64,000 bases of DNA, taken from Asaia bogorensis NBRC 16594. Its GTDB lineage: Bacteria > Pseudomonadota > Alphaproteobacteria > Acetobacterales > Acetobacteraceae. The DNA lies in NCBI RefSeq assembly GCF_001547995.1, contig NZ_AP014690.1:2105001-2169000 (forward strand). The letters run 5' to 3'. Both the position numbers and the translations under genes were made by a program. Every line of letters starts with the position of its first letter. Position 1 is the stretch's first letter. Under the pieces are notes generated by a model. That model made no database searches, was not told the DNA's origin, and was given only the letters and a program-made list of their open reading frames with translations. This document shows, in pieces, positions 1-8,830 of this stretch.

Positions 1-2105
1 GCGGGATCGCCGAAAGCGTTGGTGTTGATATGGCTGATGCGCGTGCGGTTGAGGTTGAGCATCGCGCTCAGGTTGAGCGTGCCATAGCGGTGCAGATGCA
101 GCAGGTAGTCGGATTGCAGGTCGAGACCCTGTGTGCGCGTGCTGGCCACGTTGGCAAAGTAGTTGGCCGTCACGTTGCTGGGGTCGATTCCGCTTGGCAG
201 ATCCACGCCTGTCAGGGCGATCGCGTCCAGTGCTGTCTGACCATTGACCGTAGCCGAGCCGATAATGCGGTCACGGATATTGATCTGATAGACATCAACC
301 GAGACATGCCAGTCCTTCAGCGGTTCTGCGATGATGCCGCCTTCGGCGCTCGTCGACCGCTCGGGCTTCAGACGCTGGGCACCAATGGTCTTGCCTGCAG
401 CGCCAACAGTCTGGAGCAGGCCCGAAGCGCCAGTCGGTGAGACATTAAGCGCCGAGTAGTACTGCTCGGGCATGGTCGGCGCACGGAAGCCGTTGCTGAT
501 CGTGCCGCGGATTGCGAGCTTGCTGGTGATGTCGTAGCGCGTCGTGACCTTGCCGTTCTCGGTGTTGCCAAAATCGGTGTAATGCTCGAAGCGGCCTGCA
601 AAATCGAGGTCCCAGTGCGGCAGCGGGTGGAAGTCGCCATCCAGATAACCAGCCCAGATATTGCGCTGCCACTTGCCTGCGTTCTGCGGCGTCAGACCGG
701 CAAAGCCCTGTGTGCCGCCAAGCTCATACGAAGCCGGCTCGCCCGCCTTGATCGTGTACATTTCAAGGCGATGCTCGGCACCGAAGGCCAGCGTCATCGG
801 CACGACATCCGCGATACGGAAGTTGCGACGGGCATCGAAATTGCTGGTCCACTGGGCAAGAGAATAGCTCTGGGCGCGCACCGTGGTGGGCGAGAACCCA
901 TAGGCCTTGTAATAGTTCGGGTTGAAGGTGTTCTTGTTCCCGATATCGTCGTCATCTTGGCCGTACAGCGTGCTCAGATCCCAGCTGAAGCCGAACAGAT
1001 TATCGCCCTTGAGGCCCAGATTGGCCTGGAAGTCGTTCTCCTCGATCGTCTCCAACGGTGAGAAGCCATAAGGATAGGCGCTCGGTGCCACGGTGGGCAC
1101 ACGATAGTTCTCGTAAGCCTCGGAATGGCGATGGGCATAGGTGATCAGACCATAGGTCTCGATACCCTCCGTGATACCCTTGCCCCATTCGATGGAGAGA
1201 TTTTCGCGTGTTTCTTCCGGGTTGGAGAGGATGTTGTTGGAGTTGGCGGGCCAGCTCGAGCTGGTCGTCCAGCGATGGTCGTCGGTGCTCTTGAGCTTCG
1301 AGACCCAGTGATCGGTGTGATAGACCTGACCGCTCAGGTGGACGAAACCGTCATTGCCCCATTTGAGACCACCATCGGCACCAATCAGATACTGCCATCC
1401 GGTGCCGTTATAGGCATTGGCACCCGTCTGCGCGACAGTGTTGATGCCATGATTGGTCTTCTTGGTGATGATGTTCACGACACCAGCGATGGCATCGGAG
1501 CCGTAAAGGGCGGCTGCGCCGTCACGCAGGATTTCGATGTGATCGATCGCGCCCGCCGGGATCATGTTCAGATCGACCGGGGTCGAACCCTGCTGCGGGC
1601 CCGCATCGGCATAGATATTGGCTGTCGTATTACGGCGCTTGCCATCGACCAGCACCAGAACCTCGTTAGGATTCAGGCCACGCATACGGATCGCCGAGGT
1701 CAGCGCACCGGCATCGGCACCGTTGGCCGTGACTGTGATGGAGGGATCAACGCGCGTGATGGCGTCTGCCAGGTTCAGCTGGCCCGAACGGCGCAGGGTG
1801 GCGGCGGAAACCACGGTGACAGGCACGGCACTGTCGCGAGCCTTGCGATTGAAGGCGTGGGTACCCGTCACGATGACAGACTCACCGCTATCGCCGCTCG
1901 CATCGCGTGCCTTGCGGGTGCGGATCTTGGGAACGGAATGAAGGGGCTGATCCGAGCCGATTGACGTTCTGTGGTGAACGACGCCGCTCTTTTTTACCTT
2001 TGGCGCGGTCTGCTCGGCAGGCTGCGTAGCCGCCTGAGCGTAGCTGAACCCGAATGGGAAGGAGAGAAGGGTCGCCGCCGCCAGTATTCTTCGCTTTGTA
2101 AACAT
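1..2105 (-). CDS. TonB-dependent outer membrane receptor (3' end cut by window edge)
   Basis: Outer membrane gated channel that imports a ligand with energy from TonB-ExbB-ExbD; the ligand cannot be read from the sequence. The frame is open from an ATG at 2105 to the window edge, about 700 residues, so the last part of the beta-barrel lies outside. Visible in order: a signal peptide (MFTKRRILAA start, cleavage near residue 25), a basic linker, a TonB-box-like ESVIVTG segment, and a plug domain with the family motifs RMRGLNPNEVLVLVDGKR and IEILRDGAAALYGSDAIAGV. The barrel follows, ending in view with a LDLQSDYLLHLHRYGTLNL strand. A GGAGAG ribosome site lies just upstream. It stands alone and is divergent from the Rieske oxygenase. 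Family certain, substrate unknown. Confidence 0.93.
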   Translation of the reverse strand, partial: MFTKRRILAAATLLSFPFGFSYAQAATQPAEQTAPKVKKSGVVHHRTSIGSDQPLHSVPKIRTRKARDASGDSGESVIVTGTHAFNRKARDSAVPVTVVSAATLRRSGQLNLADAITRVDPSITVTANGADAGALTSAIRMRGLNPNEVLVLVDGKRRNTTANIYADAGPQQGSTPVDLNMIPAGAIDHIEILRDGAAALYGSDAIAGVVNIITKKTNHGINTVAQTGANAYNGTGWQYLIGADGGLKWGNDGFVHLSGQVYHTDHWVSKLKSTDDHRWTTSSSWPANSNNILSNPEETRENLSIEWGKGITEGIETYGLITYAHRHSEAYENYRVPTVAPSAYPYGFSPLETIEENDFQANLGLKGDNLFGFSWDLSTLYGQDDDDIGNKNTFNPNYYKAYGFSPTTVRAQSYSLAQWTSNFDARRNFRIADVVPMTLAFGAEHRLEMYTIKAGEPASYELGGTQGFAGLTPQNAGKWQRNIWAGYLDGDFHPLPHWDLDFAGRFEHYTDFGNTENGKVTTRYDITSKLAIRGTISNGFRAPTMPEQYYSALNVSPTGASGLLQTVGAAGKTIGAQRLKPERSTSAEGGIIAEPLKDWHVSVDVYQINIRDRIIGSATVNGQTALDAIALTGVDLPSGIDPSNVTANYFANVASTRTQGLDLQSDYLLHLHRYGTLNLSAMLNLNRTRISHINTNAFGDP

Positions 2106-2465
2106 CGTTCGAGCTGTCTCTCCATGGGATCGTGAACCAGGATCAGTCTAGGCAGCATCGAAAACTCGTTACAACGTCGAAATGGAATTTTCTTTCGTTA
2201 GCGGATCGAATGAGACAAAAAAAACACAGTTTGTCGCAGATAGCCAGCACAAACCGGCCAGTTTCAGCAATTATCTGTCGCCCGTTCTGTATTTCACGAC
2301 CATAAGTTCCCCAGTGAACATTCCTGACGCAAAGGTGCTGTTCCCTCTGGCCGCAAGCCTGCTAAACTTCGCTCCTGCACAGGGTTGCAAGGATTTCAGA
2401 GCCACGCTCAGGGCCGCCAGCTTGTTGCCAGGCCTGGCCATGAGGCGGTCAAGACAGGGATACCG
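2106..2465. other. intergenic region between divergent receptor and Rieske genes
   Basis: 360 bases. Apart from the candidate receptor promoter and an A-rich run near 2217-2226, I see no gene, hairpin or clear operator. A 95-codon plus-strand frame through it has no family-like sequence and no ribosome site, so I leave it out. Confidence 0.5.
2145..2174 (-). promoter_or_regulatory. candidate sigma-70 promoter for the TonB-dependent receptor
   Basis: On the minus strand a TTGTAA (2169-2174) is separated by 18 bases from TAGACT (2145-2150), about 40 bases before the receptor start. Each hexamer matches four of six consensus bases. The call rests on pattern matching only. Confidence 0.3.
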
Positions 2466-3632
2466 ATGACGGAAAGCCTTATTAACGACACATCCGAAAA
2501 CGCCAGATCAGGGCAGCGCTGTTCAGACGCCATGAGGCTGGGAAGCGACGTGGTTGATCTGCGCCGGGTCAAGTGTGATCCCGATTACTGGTACCCTGTC
2601 GCGTGGTCGCATGAGCTGCGCAAAGGCAAGACCATCGCGACACGTTTTGCCGGCCAGCCCATTGCGCTTGTGCGCCCGCAGGAAGGCACCGTGTTCGCTC
2701 TGGAGGATCGCTGCGCACACAGGCAGGTACCGCTCAGCAAGGGACGTGTCGAAGGCGAGGCGGTCCAGTGCTGCTATCATGGCTGGGCCTATGGCCGCTC
2801 GGGTCGCTGCATCGATGTGCCCTATCTGGGCAAGGGCAAACTCCCCAATGGTGTTCGCACCTATCCATGCCGTGAGGTGGAAGGGCTGATCTTCATCTTC
2901 CCCGGTGATCCAGCCAAGGCGGAAACGACCCCCTTCCCTCAGCTCGGCTCCGTTGCCGACCCAGCCTACAAGACCCGCCGTTTCGGCGAGCATGTAAACT
3001 GCCATTACAGCTTCATGCATGAGAACCTGATGGATATGAACCATCAGTTCATGCACTCGAAGCAGATGGGCAAGATGAAGCCCCGCTATCTTGGCGGTGC
3101 CGATGAGCCACGCATGGTCGAAGCGCGCTACAGCTTTGCCCGCGTGGGTGGAAAGCAGCCCTGGGGCGAGGCGCTGATCTTCGGAGAGCGTCGCGATGCC
3201 AGCGCGAAATTCGCGCATCGCGACGTCATGACCATCCGCACTGTCTATCCCTATCAGACGCTGCACATCCGTACCGGCGACGAACCACCCGTGATGGATC
3301 TCTGGATCGTCTACGTGCCTCAGGACGCTGAGCATCTTACATGCCGCGTATTCGGCCTGCTCTCGATTCGACGTCCCAAGCTCAAGGGAGCACTCGAACT
3401 CGCCTGGCCGCTCCTTGTCGGGTTCACGAACAGGATCTTCGCCGAGGACCGCGAGATTGTGGAACTTGAGCAGAAGGCGTGGCGTGAACTTGGCGGTGAT
3501 CGCAATCAGGAAGTCTTTCCGGTCATCAACGCCCTGCGCGACCTGTTGCGTCGTTCGGGCATTCAGCCGGAAACACAGGCTCAGGATGCCGAGGCACTGA
3601 CCGAACCGGATCGGGCTCAGGCCGCCGAATGA
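2466..3632 (+). CDS. Rieske-type ring-hydroxylating oxygenase, alpha subunit-like
   Basis: Predicted non-heme iron oxygenase using a Rieske [2Fe-2S] cluster and a mononuclear iron, 388 residues. The Rieske ligands are C83, H85, C102 and H105 (CAH, then CCYHGWAYG). The catalytic domain has the D190-x2-H193-x3-H197 iron site in a segment reading NLMDMNHQFMH. The start at 2466 is preferred over an upstream in-frame codon at 2385 because an AGGGA ribosome site precedes it. The stop overlaps the start of the GNAT-Nudix gene (ATGA), so the two are translationally coupled. No ferredoxin or reductase gene is adjacent, so the electron donor must be elsewhere. The substrate is unknown. Confidence 0.85.
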   Translation: MTESLINDTSENARSGQRCSDAMRLGSDVVDLRRVKCDPDYWYPVAWSHELRKGKTIATRFAGQPIALVRPQEGTVFALEDRCAHRQVPLSKGRVEGEAVQCCYHGWAYGRSGRCIDVPYLGKGKLPNGVRTYPCREVEGLIFIFPGDPAKAETTPFPQLGSVADPAYKTRRFGEHVNCHYSFMHENLMDMNHQFMHSKQMGKMKPRYLGGADEPRMVEARYSFARVGGKQPWGEALIFGERRDASAKFAHRDVMTIRTVYPYQTLHIRTGDEPPVMDLWIVYVPQDAEHLTCRVFGLLSIRRPKLKGALELAWPLLVGFTNRIFAEDREIVELEQKAWRELGGDRNQEVFPVINALRDLLRRSGIQPETQAQDAEALTEPDRAQAAE

Positions 3633-4591
3633 GTCTGATACTCGAGGTCTCGCCCTACCGTCTGCGCCCGCTTCAGCCGACCGATGGTGCCGCTGTACAC
3701 AATCTAGTCAACGACTGGAGTGTGGTGCGCATGCTCAGCCATCTCCCTTTCCCCTACCCGCGGGAGCTGGCTGATCAATGGATTGCGAGCACTATCGAGC
3801 GTCAGGAAGCCGGCAAAGCCTGGCATTTCGCCATTTGCGACAATGACAGGCTTGTCGGCTGCATTGGCTTGTCGATGGATCGATCGACCCAGACGGCAAG
3901 GATTGGCTACTGGGTGGGACGTCCTTTCTGGCAGAAAGGCATTGCAAGTGCCTGCGTGCGACGCGTGGTCGAATGGGCGTTCGAGACACTTCCGGTCACG
4001 AAGATCATGGCAGATGTGGCGGAAGACAACCTGCCTTCGATCGCTCTGCTTGACCGCCTAGCCTTCGTGCGCTCAGGCACGACGCGTATTCCCTTCATTT
4101 CACGCGGGTCGGAACCCTATCCGGTGCTTACCTATAGACTGGATCGCACAACGGAGAAGGCAACGCCCGTGACACAGGGTAGCGGACCGCGTGTTCTCCT
4201 GGTCGTCGCAGCCGTGCTGATCGACCAGGAGCAGCGCGTTCTTCTGGCCCGTCGGCCGCCCGGCAAACCGATGGCCGGGTTATGGGAGTTCCCGGGTGGC
4301 AAGGTCGAGCCCCATGAATCGCCCGAACAGGCACTGATTCGCGAACTGGATGAGGAACTCGGGGTCGATATCTCGTCGGGATGTATCGCCCCCTTCACTT
4401 TCGTTTCCGAAAACATAGGGGGGCGGCATTTACTGATGCCGCTCTATCTCTGCACACGCTGGCGACGCCAGCCAGTACCGCGTGAGGGACAGGAACTGGC
4501 CTGGGTGCCGGTGGATGAACTGGATCGCTTCCCCATGCCAGCGCCCGACCGCCCCCTGATTCCCCTCCTCAGGGAGCTGCTCGCCGGCTGA
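3629..4591 (+). CDS. GNAT acetyltransferase fused to a MutT-type Nudix hydrolase
   Basis: Two-domain protein of 320 residues. Residues 10-170 are a GNAT N-acetyltransferase of the RimJ/RimL type (RLRPLQPTDG start, acetyl-CoA loop around RPFWQKGIASACVRR). Residues 187-320 are a Nudix domain with an intact box G224-x5-E230-x7-RE-x2-EE-x-G245, as in MutT enzymes that hydrolyse oxidised (d)NTPs. Both catalytic motifs look intact, so a bifunctional protein is likely. This domain pairing is annotated in other Acetobacteraceae as far as I recall. It overlaps the Rieske gene by four bases and ends 14 bases from the convergent SMP-30 gene. Confidence 0.88.
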   Translation: MSLILEVSPYRLRPLQPTDGAAVHNLVNDWSVVRMLSHLPFPYPRELADQWIASTIERQEAGKAWHFAICDNDRLVGCIGLSMDRSTQTARIGYWVGRPFWQKGIASACVRRVVEWAFETLPVTKIMADVAEDNLPSIALLDRLAFVRSGTTRIPFISRGSEPYPVLTYRLDRTTEKATPVTQGSGPRVLLVVAAVLIDQEQRVLLARRPPGKPMAGLWEFPGGKVEPHESPEQALIRELDEELGVDISSGCIAPFTFVSENIGGRHLLMPLYLCTRWRRQPVPREGQELAWVPVDELDRFPMPAPDRPLIPLLRELLAG

Positions 4592-4605
4592 TCTGCAGGC
4601 GAGGT

Positions 4606-5514
4606 TCAGTCCGCCTTGACCAGAGCGATGCGATGCTGCGGCAACCCTGCCTTGTCGGCACGGAAAGTGAAAAGACTCCCCGATTGCGGATACCGGGCAA
4701 GGACTGCGTCGGAGAGGCCCTGACGCGCACTCGTGACATAGGCCGTCTTGCGATCATCACCACCAAAGGCGACTTTGGTGACATTCATGGCAGGCACAGC
4801 GAATGAGGCTCGTTCGACCCCATCGGGGGTGAAGCAGCGAACATGAGCGCCATTCCAGGTCGAACACCAGATATTGCCTTCGCTGTCTGACACAACGCCG
4901 TCCGGATAGCCCTTGTCCTCAGGCAGGTTCACGAAGATGCGCTTGTTCGACAAGGCCCCATCCGCGGAAAGGTCAAAACGGTAGATCACACCATTGGGGG
5001 TATCGCAGGCGTAGAGCAGCTTGCCATCGGGCGAGACTGCGGGGCCATTGGCGACCGTATATCCCGTGTCGTGGTGGCGCAGCACGAACCCTTCCGCCGT
5101 GTGATGGACCGAATAGAGAGAACCGCTCGGCGCTTCTTCCGAATCATCCATTGTGCCGAACCAGCCACGCCCGTGCAGGTCCACGCAGCCATCATTCAGG
5201 CGGTTGCCAGGCTTGTCGGCCTCGACATCCAGTTCCTTCTCGAAGCTGCTGGCCTGAGGGTCGAACCGGTAGAGCCCGTCAGGCAGCCCCGCCAGAAAGG
5301 TGCCGTCTTCCACTGGAAGCAGAAACGCGACCTTGCCGGGGGCGACCCAGTGATGGGCCTCGCCCAGCCCCGGTGTGAACCGATGGACCTTGCGACCGTT
5401 GATATCGACGAAATAGATGGCGTTTTCGCTGGAGATCCAGACCGGCCCCTCACCCAGATCGGCGCGGATGTCATAAGCGCATGATGCGCAGGGTTCGCTG
5501 TTCAGATCGCTCAT
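4606..5514 (-). CDS. SMP-30/gluconolactonase/LRE family protein
   Basis: Six-bladed beta-propeller lactonase-type protein, 302 residues, full length for the family. The metal site can be read: E in LGEGPVW (about residue 21), N in NRLNDGCVDLHG, N in VANGPAVSPDG and D in GYPDGVVSDSEGN. Members hydrolyse sugar lactones such as gluconolactone. In a sugar-oxidising bacterium that role would fit, but the family also contains other lactonases. No signal peptide is seen, so it is probably cytoplasmic. An AGGA ribosome site precedes the ATG. It is divergent from the MoaB/CinA-type gene and shares a 131-base control region with it. Confidence 0.88.
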   Translation of the reverse strand: MSDLNSEPCASCAYDIRADLGEGPVWISSENAIYFVDINGRKVHRFTPGLGEAHHWVAPGKVAFLLPVEDGTFLAGLPDGLYRFDPQASSFEKELDVEADKPGNRLNDGCVDLHGRGWFGTMDDSEEAPSGSLYSVHHTAEGFVLRHHDTGYTVANGPAVSPDGKLLYACDTPNGVIYRFDLSADGALSNKRIFVNLPEDKGYPDGVVSDSEGNIWCSTWNGAHVRCFTPDGVERASFAVPAMNVTKVAFGGDDRKTAYVTSARQGLSDAVLARYPQSGSLFTFRADKAGLPQHRIALVKAD

Positions 5515-5549
5515 TTCCTGTCTCCTGCGAAAAGGTCATAGTCAGGTTC

Positions 5550-5566
5550 ATCAACTCGAAGTTGAT
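5550..5566. promoter_or_regulatory. operator-like inverted repeat between divergent genes
   Basis: A perfect dyad ATCAACT-CGA-AGTTGAT sits in the 131-base gap between the SMP-30 gene (starts 5514, minus) and the MoaB/CinA-type gene (starts 5646, plus). Its size suits a dimeric helix-turn-helix repressor. No regulator gene is adjacent, so the binder is unknown. Confidence 0.4.
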
Positions 5567-5645
5567 CGACGTGTCGGGATTTAACGTCAGGACACCCTGT
5601 ATGGTTGACGAAGTTATCATTCCCCGGCGATCAGAGGGAAACCCC

Positions 5646-6398
5646 ATGCCACCCACCGCCTGTCTTCTCATCATCGGCAACGAAATCCTGTCTGGTCGCA
5701 CGCAGGATGCCAATATCCGCTTCATTGCGAACGGCCTCGCCCGCTCGGGAATTGCGCTGGAAGAGGTTCGCGTCATTCCGGACAAGGCCAGGCGCATCGT
5801 CGATACGGTTGCGACCTGTCGCGCCATGTTCGACCATGTGTTTACCACGGGCGGCATCGGCCCGACCCATGACGACATAACCGCCGCCTGCGTCGCGGAG
5901 GCCGTTGGAGTCCCCCTTGAAATTCACGAGGAAAGCTACCGGAAGCTGGAATCTTATCTGGGCAAGGAGAAATTCAACAAGGCGCGGCAGCGGATGGCCT
6001 GGCTACCGCGCGGCGCTGTCCCGATTGAGAACACCGTCTCGATTGCTCCGGGTTTTTCGATTGCCAATGTCCATGTGATGGCGGGCGTACCCTCGATCAT
6101 GCAATCCATGTTCAACGCTCTGCTCCCAACCCTTGAAGGCGGGGCCCCTCTATGCTCCGTGGCATGGCATGCGGATTTGCGTGAGGGGACATTGGCAGAG
6201 GGGTTAGAGGCAATCCAGAACGATTTCCCTACGCTCGACCTTGGCTCCTATCCGTTTGAACGTGCTGATGGGCGAAAGGGCGTGTCTCTCGTCGCCAAGG
6301 GCTACGATTCAGATCAGGTGGCGCAAGCCGGTGAGCGCATCCGACAACTGATCGATTCGCTTGGGGTGACGCCGATCGAGGGTGAACCTGCCCCCTGA
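5646..6398 (+). CDS. MoaB/Mog-domain (CinA N-terminal type) protein
   Basis: 250-residue protein with a molybdopterin-binding-like MoCF domain over its first 170 residues: LIIGNEILSGRTQDAN, then FTTGGIGPTHDDITAACVA, and VMAGVPSIMQ. This is the COG1058 family, the N-terminal half of CinA without the C-terminal deamidase domain. Related proteins act in pyridine nucleotide or molybdopterin metabolism, but the reaction is not established for short forms like this. I start at 5646 because AGAGGG precedes it with good spacing and the domain begins at once; an in-frame start at 5481 would add 55 residues without family character and overlap the neighbour. Confidence 0.85.
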   Translation: MPPTACLLIIGNEILSGRTQDANIRFIANGLARSGIALEEVRVIPDKARRIVDTVATCRAMFDHVFTTGGIGPTHDDITAACVAEAVGVPLEIHEESYRKLESYLGKEKFNKARQRMAWLPRGAVPIENTVSIAPGFSIANVHVMAGVPSIMQSMFNALLPTLEGGAPLCSVAWHADLREGTLAEGLEAIQNDFPTLDLGSYPFERADGRKGVSLVAKGYDSDQVAQAGERIRQLIDSLGVTPIEGEPAP

Positions 6399-6410
6399 GA
6401 GGCACAAAAA

Positions 6411-6438
6411 AACCGCCTGACCTGTTGGCCGGGCGGTT
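6411..6438. terminator. bidirectional rho-independent terminator
   Basis: Arms AACCGCC (6411-6417) and GGCGGTT (6432-6438) lie between two convergent genes. An A run just before the left arm gives a strong U tract for minus-strand transcripts (accA); the plus side has a shorter T-rich tail. Confidence 0.75.
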
Positions 6439-6488
6439 CTTCATCCTTCCGGGTCGGGGCCGTCAGACCCCGTCCGTAAATCGGTGCC

Positions 6489-7445
6489 TCAGAGCGTATC
6501 ACGCCCCATCGCAAGGAACTTCTCGCGTCGCTTTGCCACCAGATTCTCTCCCTCAAAGGGAATTAGCTCGGCCAGCACATCGCCAATGGCGTCACCGACA
6601 GCGGCAATCGCTTCTTCCGGGAAACGCTGCGCCCCGCCGATGGGCTCGGGGATGATACGATCGATCAGGTGCAGCTTGAGAAGATCCTGAGCTGTCAGCT
6701 TGAGCGCCTCGGCCGCCGTAGCCGCCTGCTTGGGGTCGCGCCAGAGGATGGACGCGGCGCCTTCCGGGGCAATGACCGAATAAATCGAATGTTCAAGCAT
6801 CAGAACGCGGTCACCGGCGCCGAGGGCAACAGCCCCGCCCGATCCGCCTTCACCGATGATGATGGCAATCAGCGGGACCGGTGCGCGGAGACAGCAATCG
6901 GTCGAACGGGCAATAGCCTGCGCCTGACCACGCTCTTCGGCATCGATGCCAGGCCATGCCCCTGACGTATCGATGAATGTCAGGATCGGCAGGCCAAAGC
7001 GGCCAGCCATCTCTACGAGGCGCTGCGCCTTGCGATAGCCTTCCGGCTTGGGCATGCCGAAATTATGACGCAGGCGCGACTCCATGTCGAAACCGCGCTC
7101 TGTGCCGATCACCATGACAGCCTGACCGCGGAAACGGGCAAGACCACCGACGATGGCCTGGTCATCGTGACCCAGACGATCACCGGCAAGCGGCGTATAT
7201 TCCTCAAGCAGCCCCTTGAAGTAATCAAGAGCGCGAGGACGCTGCGCATGGCGCGCGACCATGACCTTCTGCCACGGCGTCAGCTTGGTATAGGCAGCAC
7301 GAAGCTGCTTTTCCGCCTTGTCGGACAATTTGCCGATTTCGTCGGCAATGTTGATGCCTTCGCCGTCCTTGGCCATCTGGCGAAGTTCGGCAATCTTGTT
7401 TTCAAGCTCGGCAACCGGCTTTTCGAAATCGAGATACTGACGCAT
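6489..7445 (-). CDS. accA: acetyl-CoA carboxylase carboxyltransferase, alpha subunit
   Basis: Transfers the carboxyl group from biotin carboxyl carrier protein to acetyl-CoA, the committed step of fatty acid synthesis, as a complex with AccD. 318 residues, the normal length. The family start (QYLDFEKPVAELENKI) follows directly on the ATG at 7445; 12 further in-frame codons upstream do not belong. The crotonase-fold core with FGMPKPEGYRKAQRLVEMA, IDTSGAWPGIDAEERGQ and IGEGGSGGAVALGAGD is intact. It lies 48 bases downstream of xerD and is probably cotranscribed with it. accD is not in this window. Confidence 0.97.
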   Translation of the reverse strand: MRQYLDFEKPVAELENKIAELRQMAKDGEGINIADEIGKLSDKAEKQLRAAYTKLTPWQKVMVARHAQRPRALDYFKGLLEEYTPLAGDRLGHDDQAIVGGLARFRGQAVMVIGTERGFDMESRLRHNFGMPKPEGYRKAQRLVEMAGRFGLPILTFIDTSGAWPGIDAEERGQAQAIARSTDCCLRAPVPLIAIIIGEGGSGGAVALGAGDRVLMLEHSIYSVIAPEGAASILWRDPKQAATAAEALKLTAQDLLKLHLIDRIIPEPIGGAQRFPEEAIAAVGDAIGDVLAELIPFEGENLVAKRREKFLAMGRDTL

Positions 7446-7493
7446 GACCCGCCGATAGCACGGGTTCATGTTCCACAACAATCCGTCGCTTCA

Positions 7494-8420
7494 TCATGGC
7501 GCATCATCGGAAAGCGGGTGATGCTGGTTGAGCACCTGCCGTAGCCGCTCCTGCATCACATGGGTATAGATCTGGGTCGTCGCGATATCGGCGTGGCCAA
7601 GCAGCATCTGCAAGGCGCGCAGATCCGCCCCGCGCTCCAGCAGATGGGTTGCGAAGGAATGTCTCAGTACGTGAGGCGATACCAGATCGGGATCGATCCC
7701 GGCCTTGAGCGCTACATGGAGTAGGATCTTGTCGAATCCCTGACGGGTCAGGGCACGCGCCGGGTTGCGACCGGGAAAGAGGTAGGGGCTATCGATATCC
7801 CGGTCGTGATGAAGCAGCGCTAGAGCGGCTTCGCGGGCTGCGTGGGAAATCGGTATGAGCCGCTCGCGCCCGCCTTTCCCCCTTATCAGCACCATTTCCG
7901 ACTCACGCCTGAACAGACGCCCAGGCAGAGCGAGCAACTCCGAAATACGCAAACCGGTCGTATAAAGCAGTTCGAGCGCCGCACGGCTGACCAGATCGCG
8001 CCGCGGATCGTCATGGCCATGACATCCCTCATCGAGCAGACGCTCTACCTGTGCCTCCGACAGAAGTTTGGGTAAGGGCTTCTCCAGACGCGGCATCTGG
8101 ATGCTTTCCGTGGGGTCATGATCTGACCACCCCTCGCGCTGCACGAAACGGAAGAACTGGCGCAGGCATGAAAGCCGTCGTGCTGCGGTACTGGATGAAA
8201 GCCCCGAACGCCCCTGCCAGGCACCATAGGCAGCGATGCTTGTCTGCCCTGCCTCAAGCAGAGCCGCAGGCTCACCCTCATTCTGGCGCTTCAGGAAGGC
8301 AATGAAATCCGCAAGGTCCGAGGCGTAGGCCTGACGGGTGCGCGGGGCCGCATTGCGCTCCGCCGCCAGCATCTCCAGAAAAGCCTCTGCCGCCGGGGGG
8401 AGCCCTTCAACCCCGGACAT
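7494..8420 (-). CDS. xerD: site-specific tyrosine recombinase XerD
   Basis: Resolves chromosome dimers at dif together with XerC under FtsK control. 308 residues with a SAM-like core-binding N-terminus and a complete catalytic set: R158 (TTGLRISE), K182, H250 and R253 ([17 protein letters not shown]), H276 ([11 protein letters not shown]) and nucleophile Y285. XerD rather than XerC is inferred from overall sequence character and is less certain than the family. The start lies 11 bases after the stop of a small membrane protein gene, and accA follows, so the three genes look like one operon. Confidence 0.92.
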   Translation of the reverse strand: MSGVEGLPPAAEAFLEMLAAERNAAPRTRQAYASDLADFIAFLKRQNEGEPAALLEAGQTSIAAYGAWQGRSGLSSSTAARRLSCLRQFFRFVQREGWSDHDPTESIQMPRLEKPLPKLLSEAQVERLLDEGCHGHDDPRRDLVSRAALELLYTTGLRISELLALPGRLFRRESEMVLIRGKGGRERLIPISHAAREAALALLHHDRDIDSPYLFPGRNPARALTRQGFDKILLHVALKAGIDPDLVSPHVLRHSFATHLLERGADLRALQMLLGHADIATTQIYTHVMQERLRQVLNQHHPLSDDAP

Positions 8421-8431
8421 GGGGGATTGGC

Positions 8432-8683
8432 TCAGTGCTGGAGCGTGGGCGCTGCGACAGGCTCGGGCATGGCGGGCATGGGTTTGGCGGGGGCGGCACC
8501 CGGCATGGCCGGTGCGGAATCAGCCGCTGTCGCCGCGAACTGCGTTCCCGGCAGATCCTTGTGCACCATCGTCTGCACGGGCAGCGGCGGGTTCATCCCC
8601 AGCTTCAGAAAAGCTCCGCCAAGACCCAGAACGATCAGGACAACGAGTGCAAGGGCGATCCGGGGAAAGCTCAGCGTGGACAT
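8432..8683 (-). CDS. small single-pass membrane protein, unknown function
   Basis: 83 residues: a short N-terminus, one membrane helix (about residues 8-26, [17 protein letters not shown]) and a Pro/Ala/Met-rich tail predicted to be periplasmic. The start at 8683 is chosen because CTGGAG lies seven bases upstream; a longer frame from 8728 would add an untypical leader. It is the first gene before xerD-accA and shares its promoter region with the divergent aroKB gene. I do not recognise a family. The operon position makes it a real gene, but the composition carries little functional information. Confidence 0.65.
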   Translation of the reverse strand: MSTLSFPRIALALVVLIVLGLGGAFLKLGMNPPLPVQTMVHKDLPGTQFAATAADSAPAMPGAAPAKPMPAMPEPVAAPTLQH

Positions 8684-8830
8684 GAAAAACTCCAGAAAGA
8701 CGGGCGCGTGGGCAAGATTTTCAGCCACAGGCCGCGCCCTGCCGGGGCTGCTCGGTGGCGAGCCGCTTTCCTGTATGTTAGCCTTGCCCGAATGTCACGC
8801 CCCACCTTTTTTTCCGATCGAACCGAACCG

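Noticed and set aside
1125-1964. Plus-strand frame of 279 codons inside the TonB-dependent receptor
   Set aside because: The minus-strand frame encodes clear plug-domain motifs over the same bases; the plus product is low in structure and unlike any family.
2182-2469. 95-codon plus-strand frame before the Rieske gene
   Set aside because: No ribosome site, no recognisable sequence, and it covers the likely divergent promoter region.
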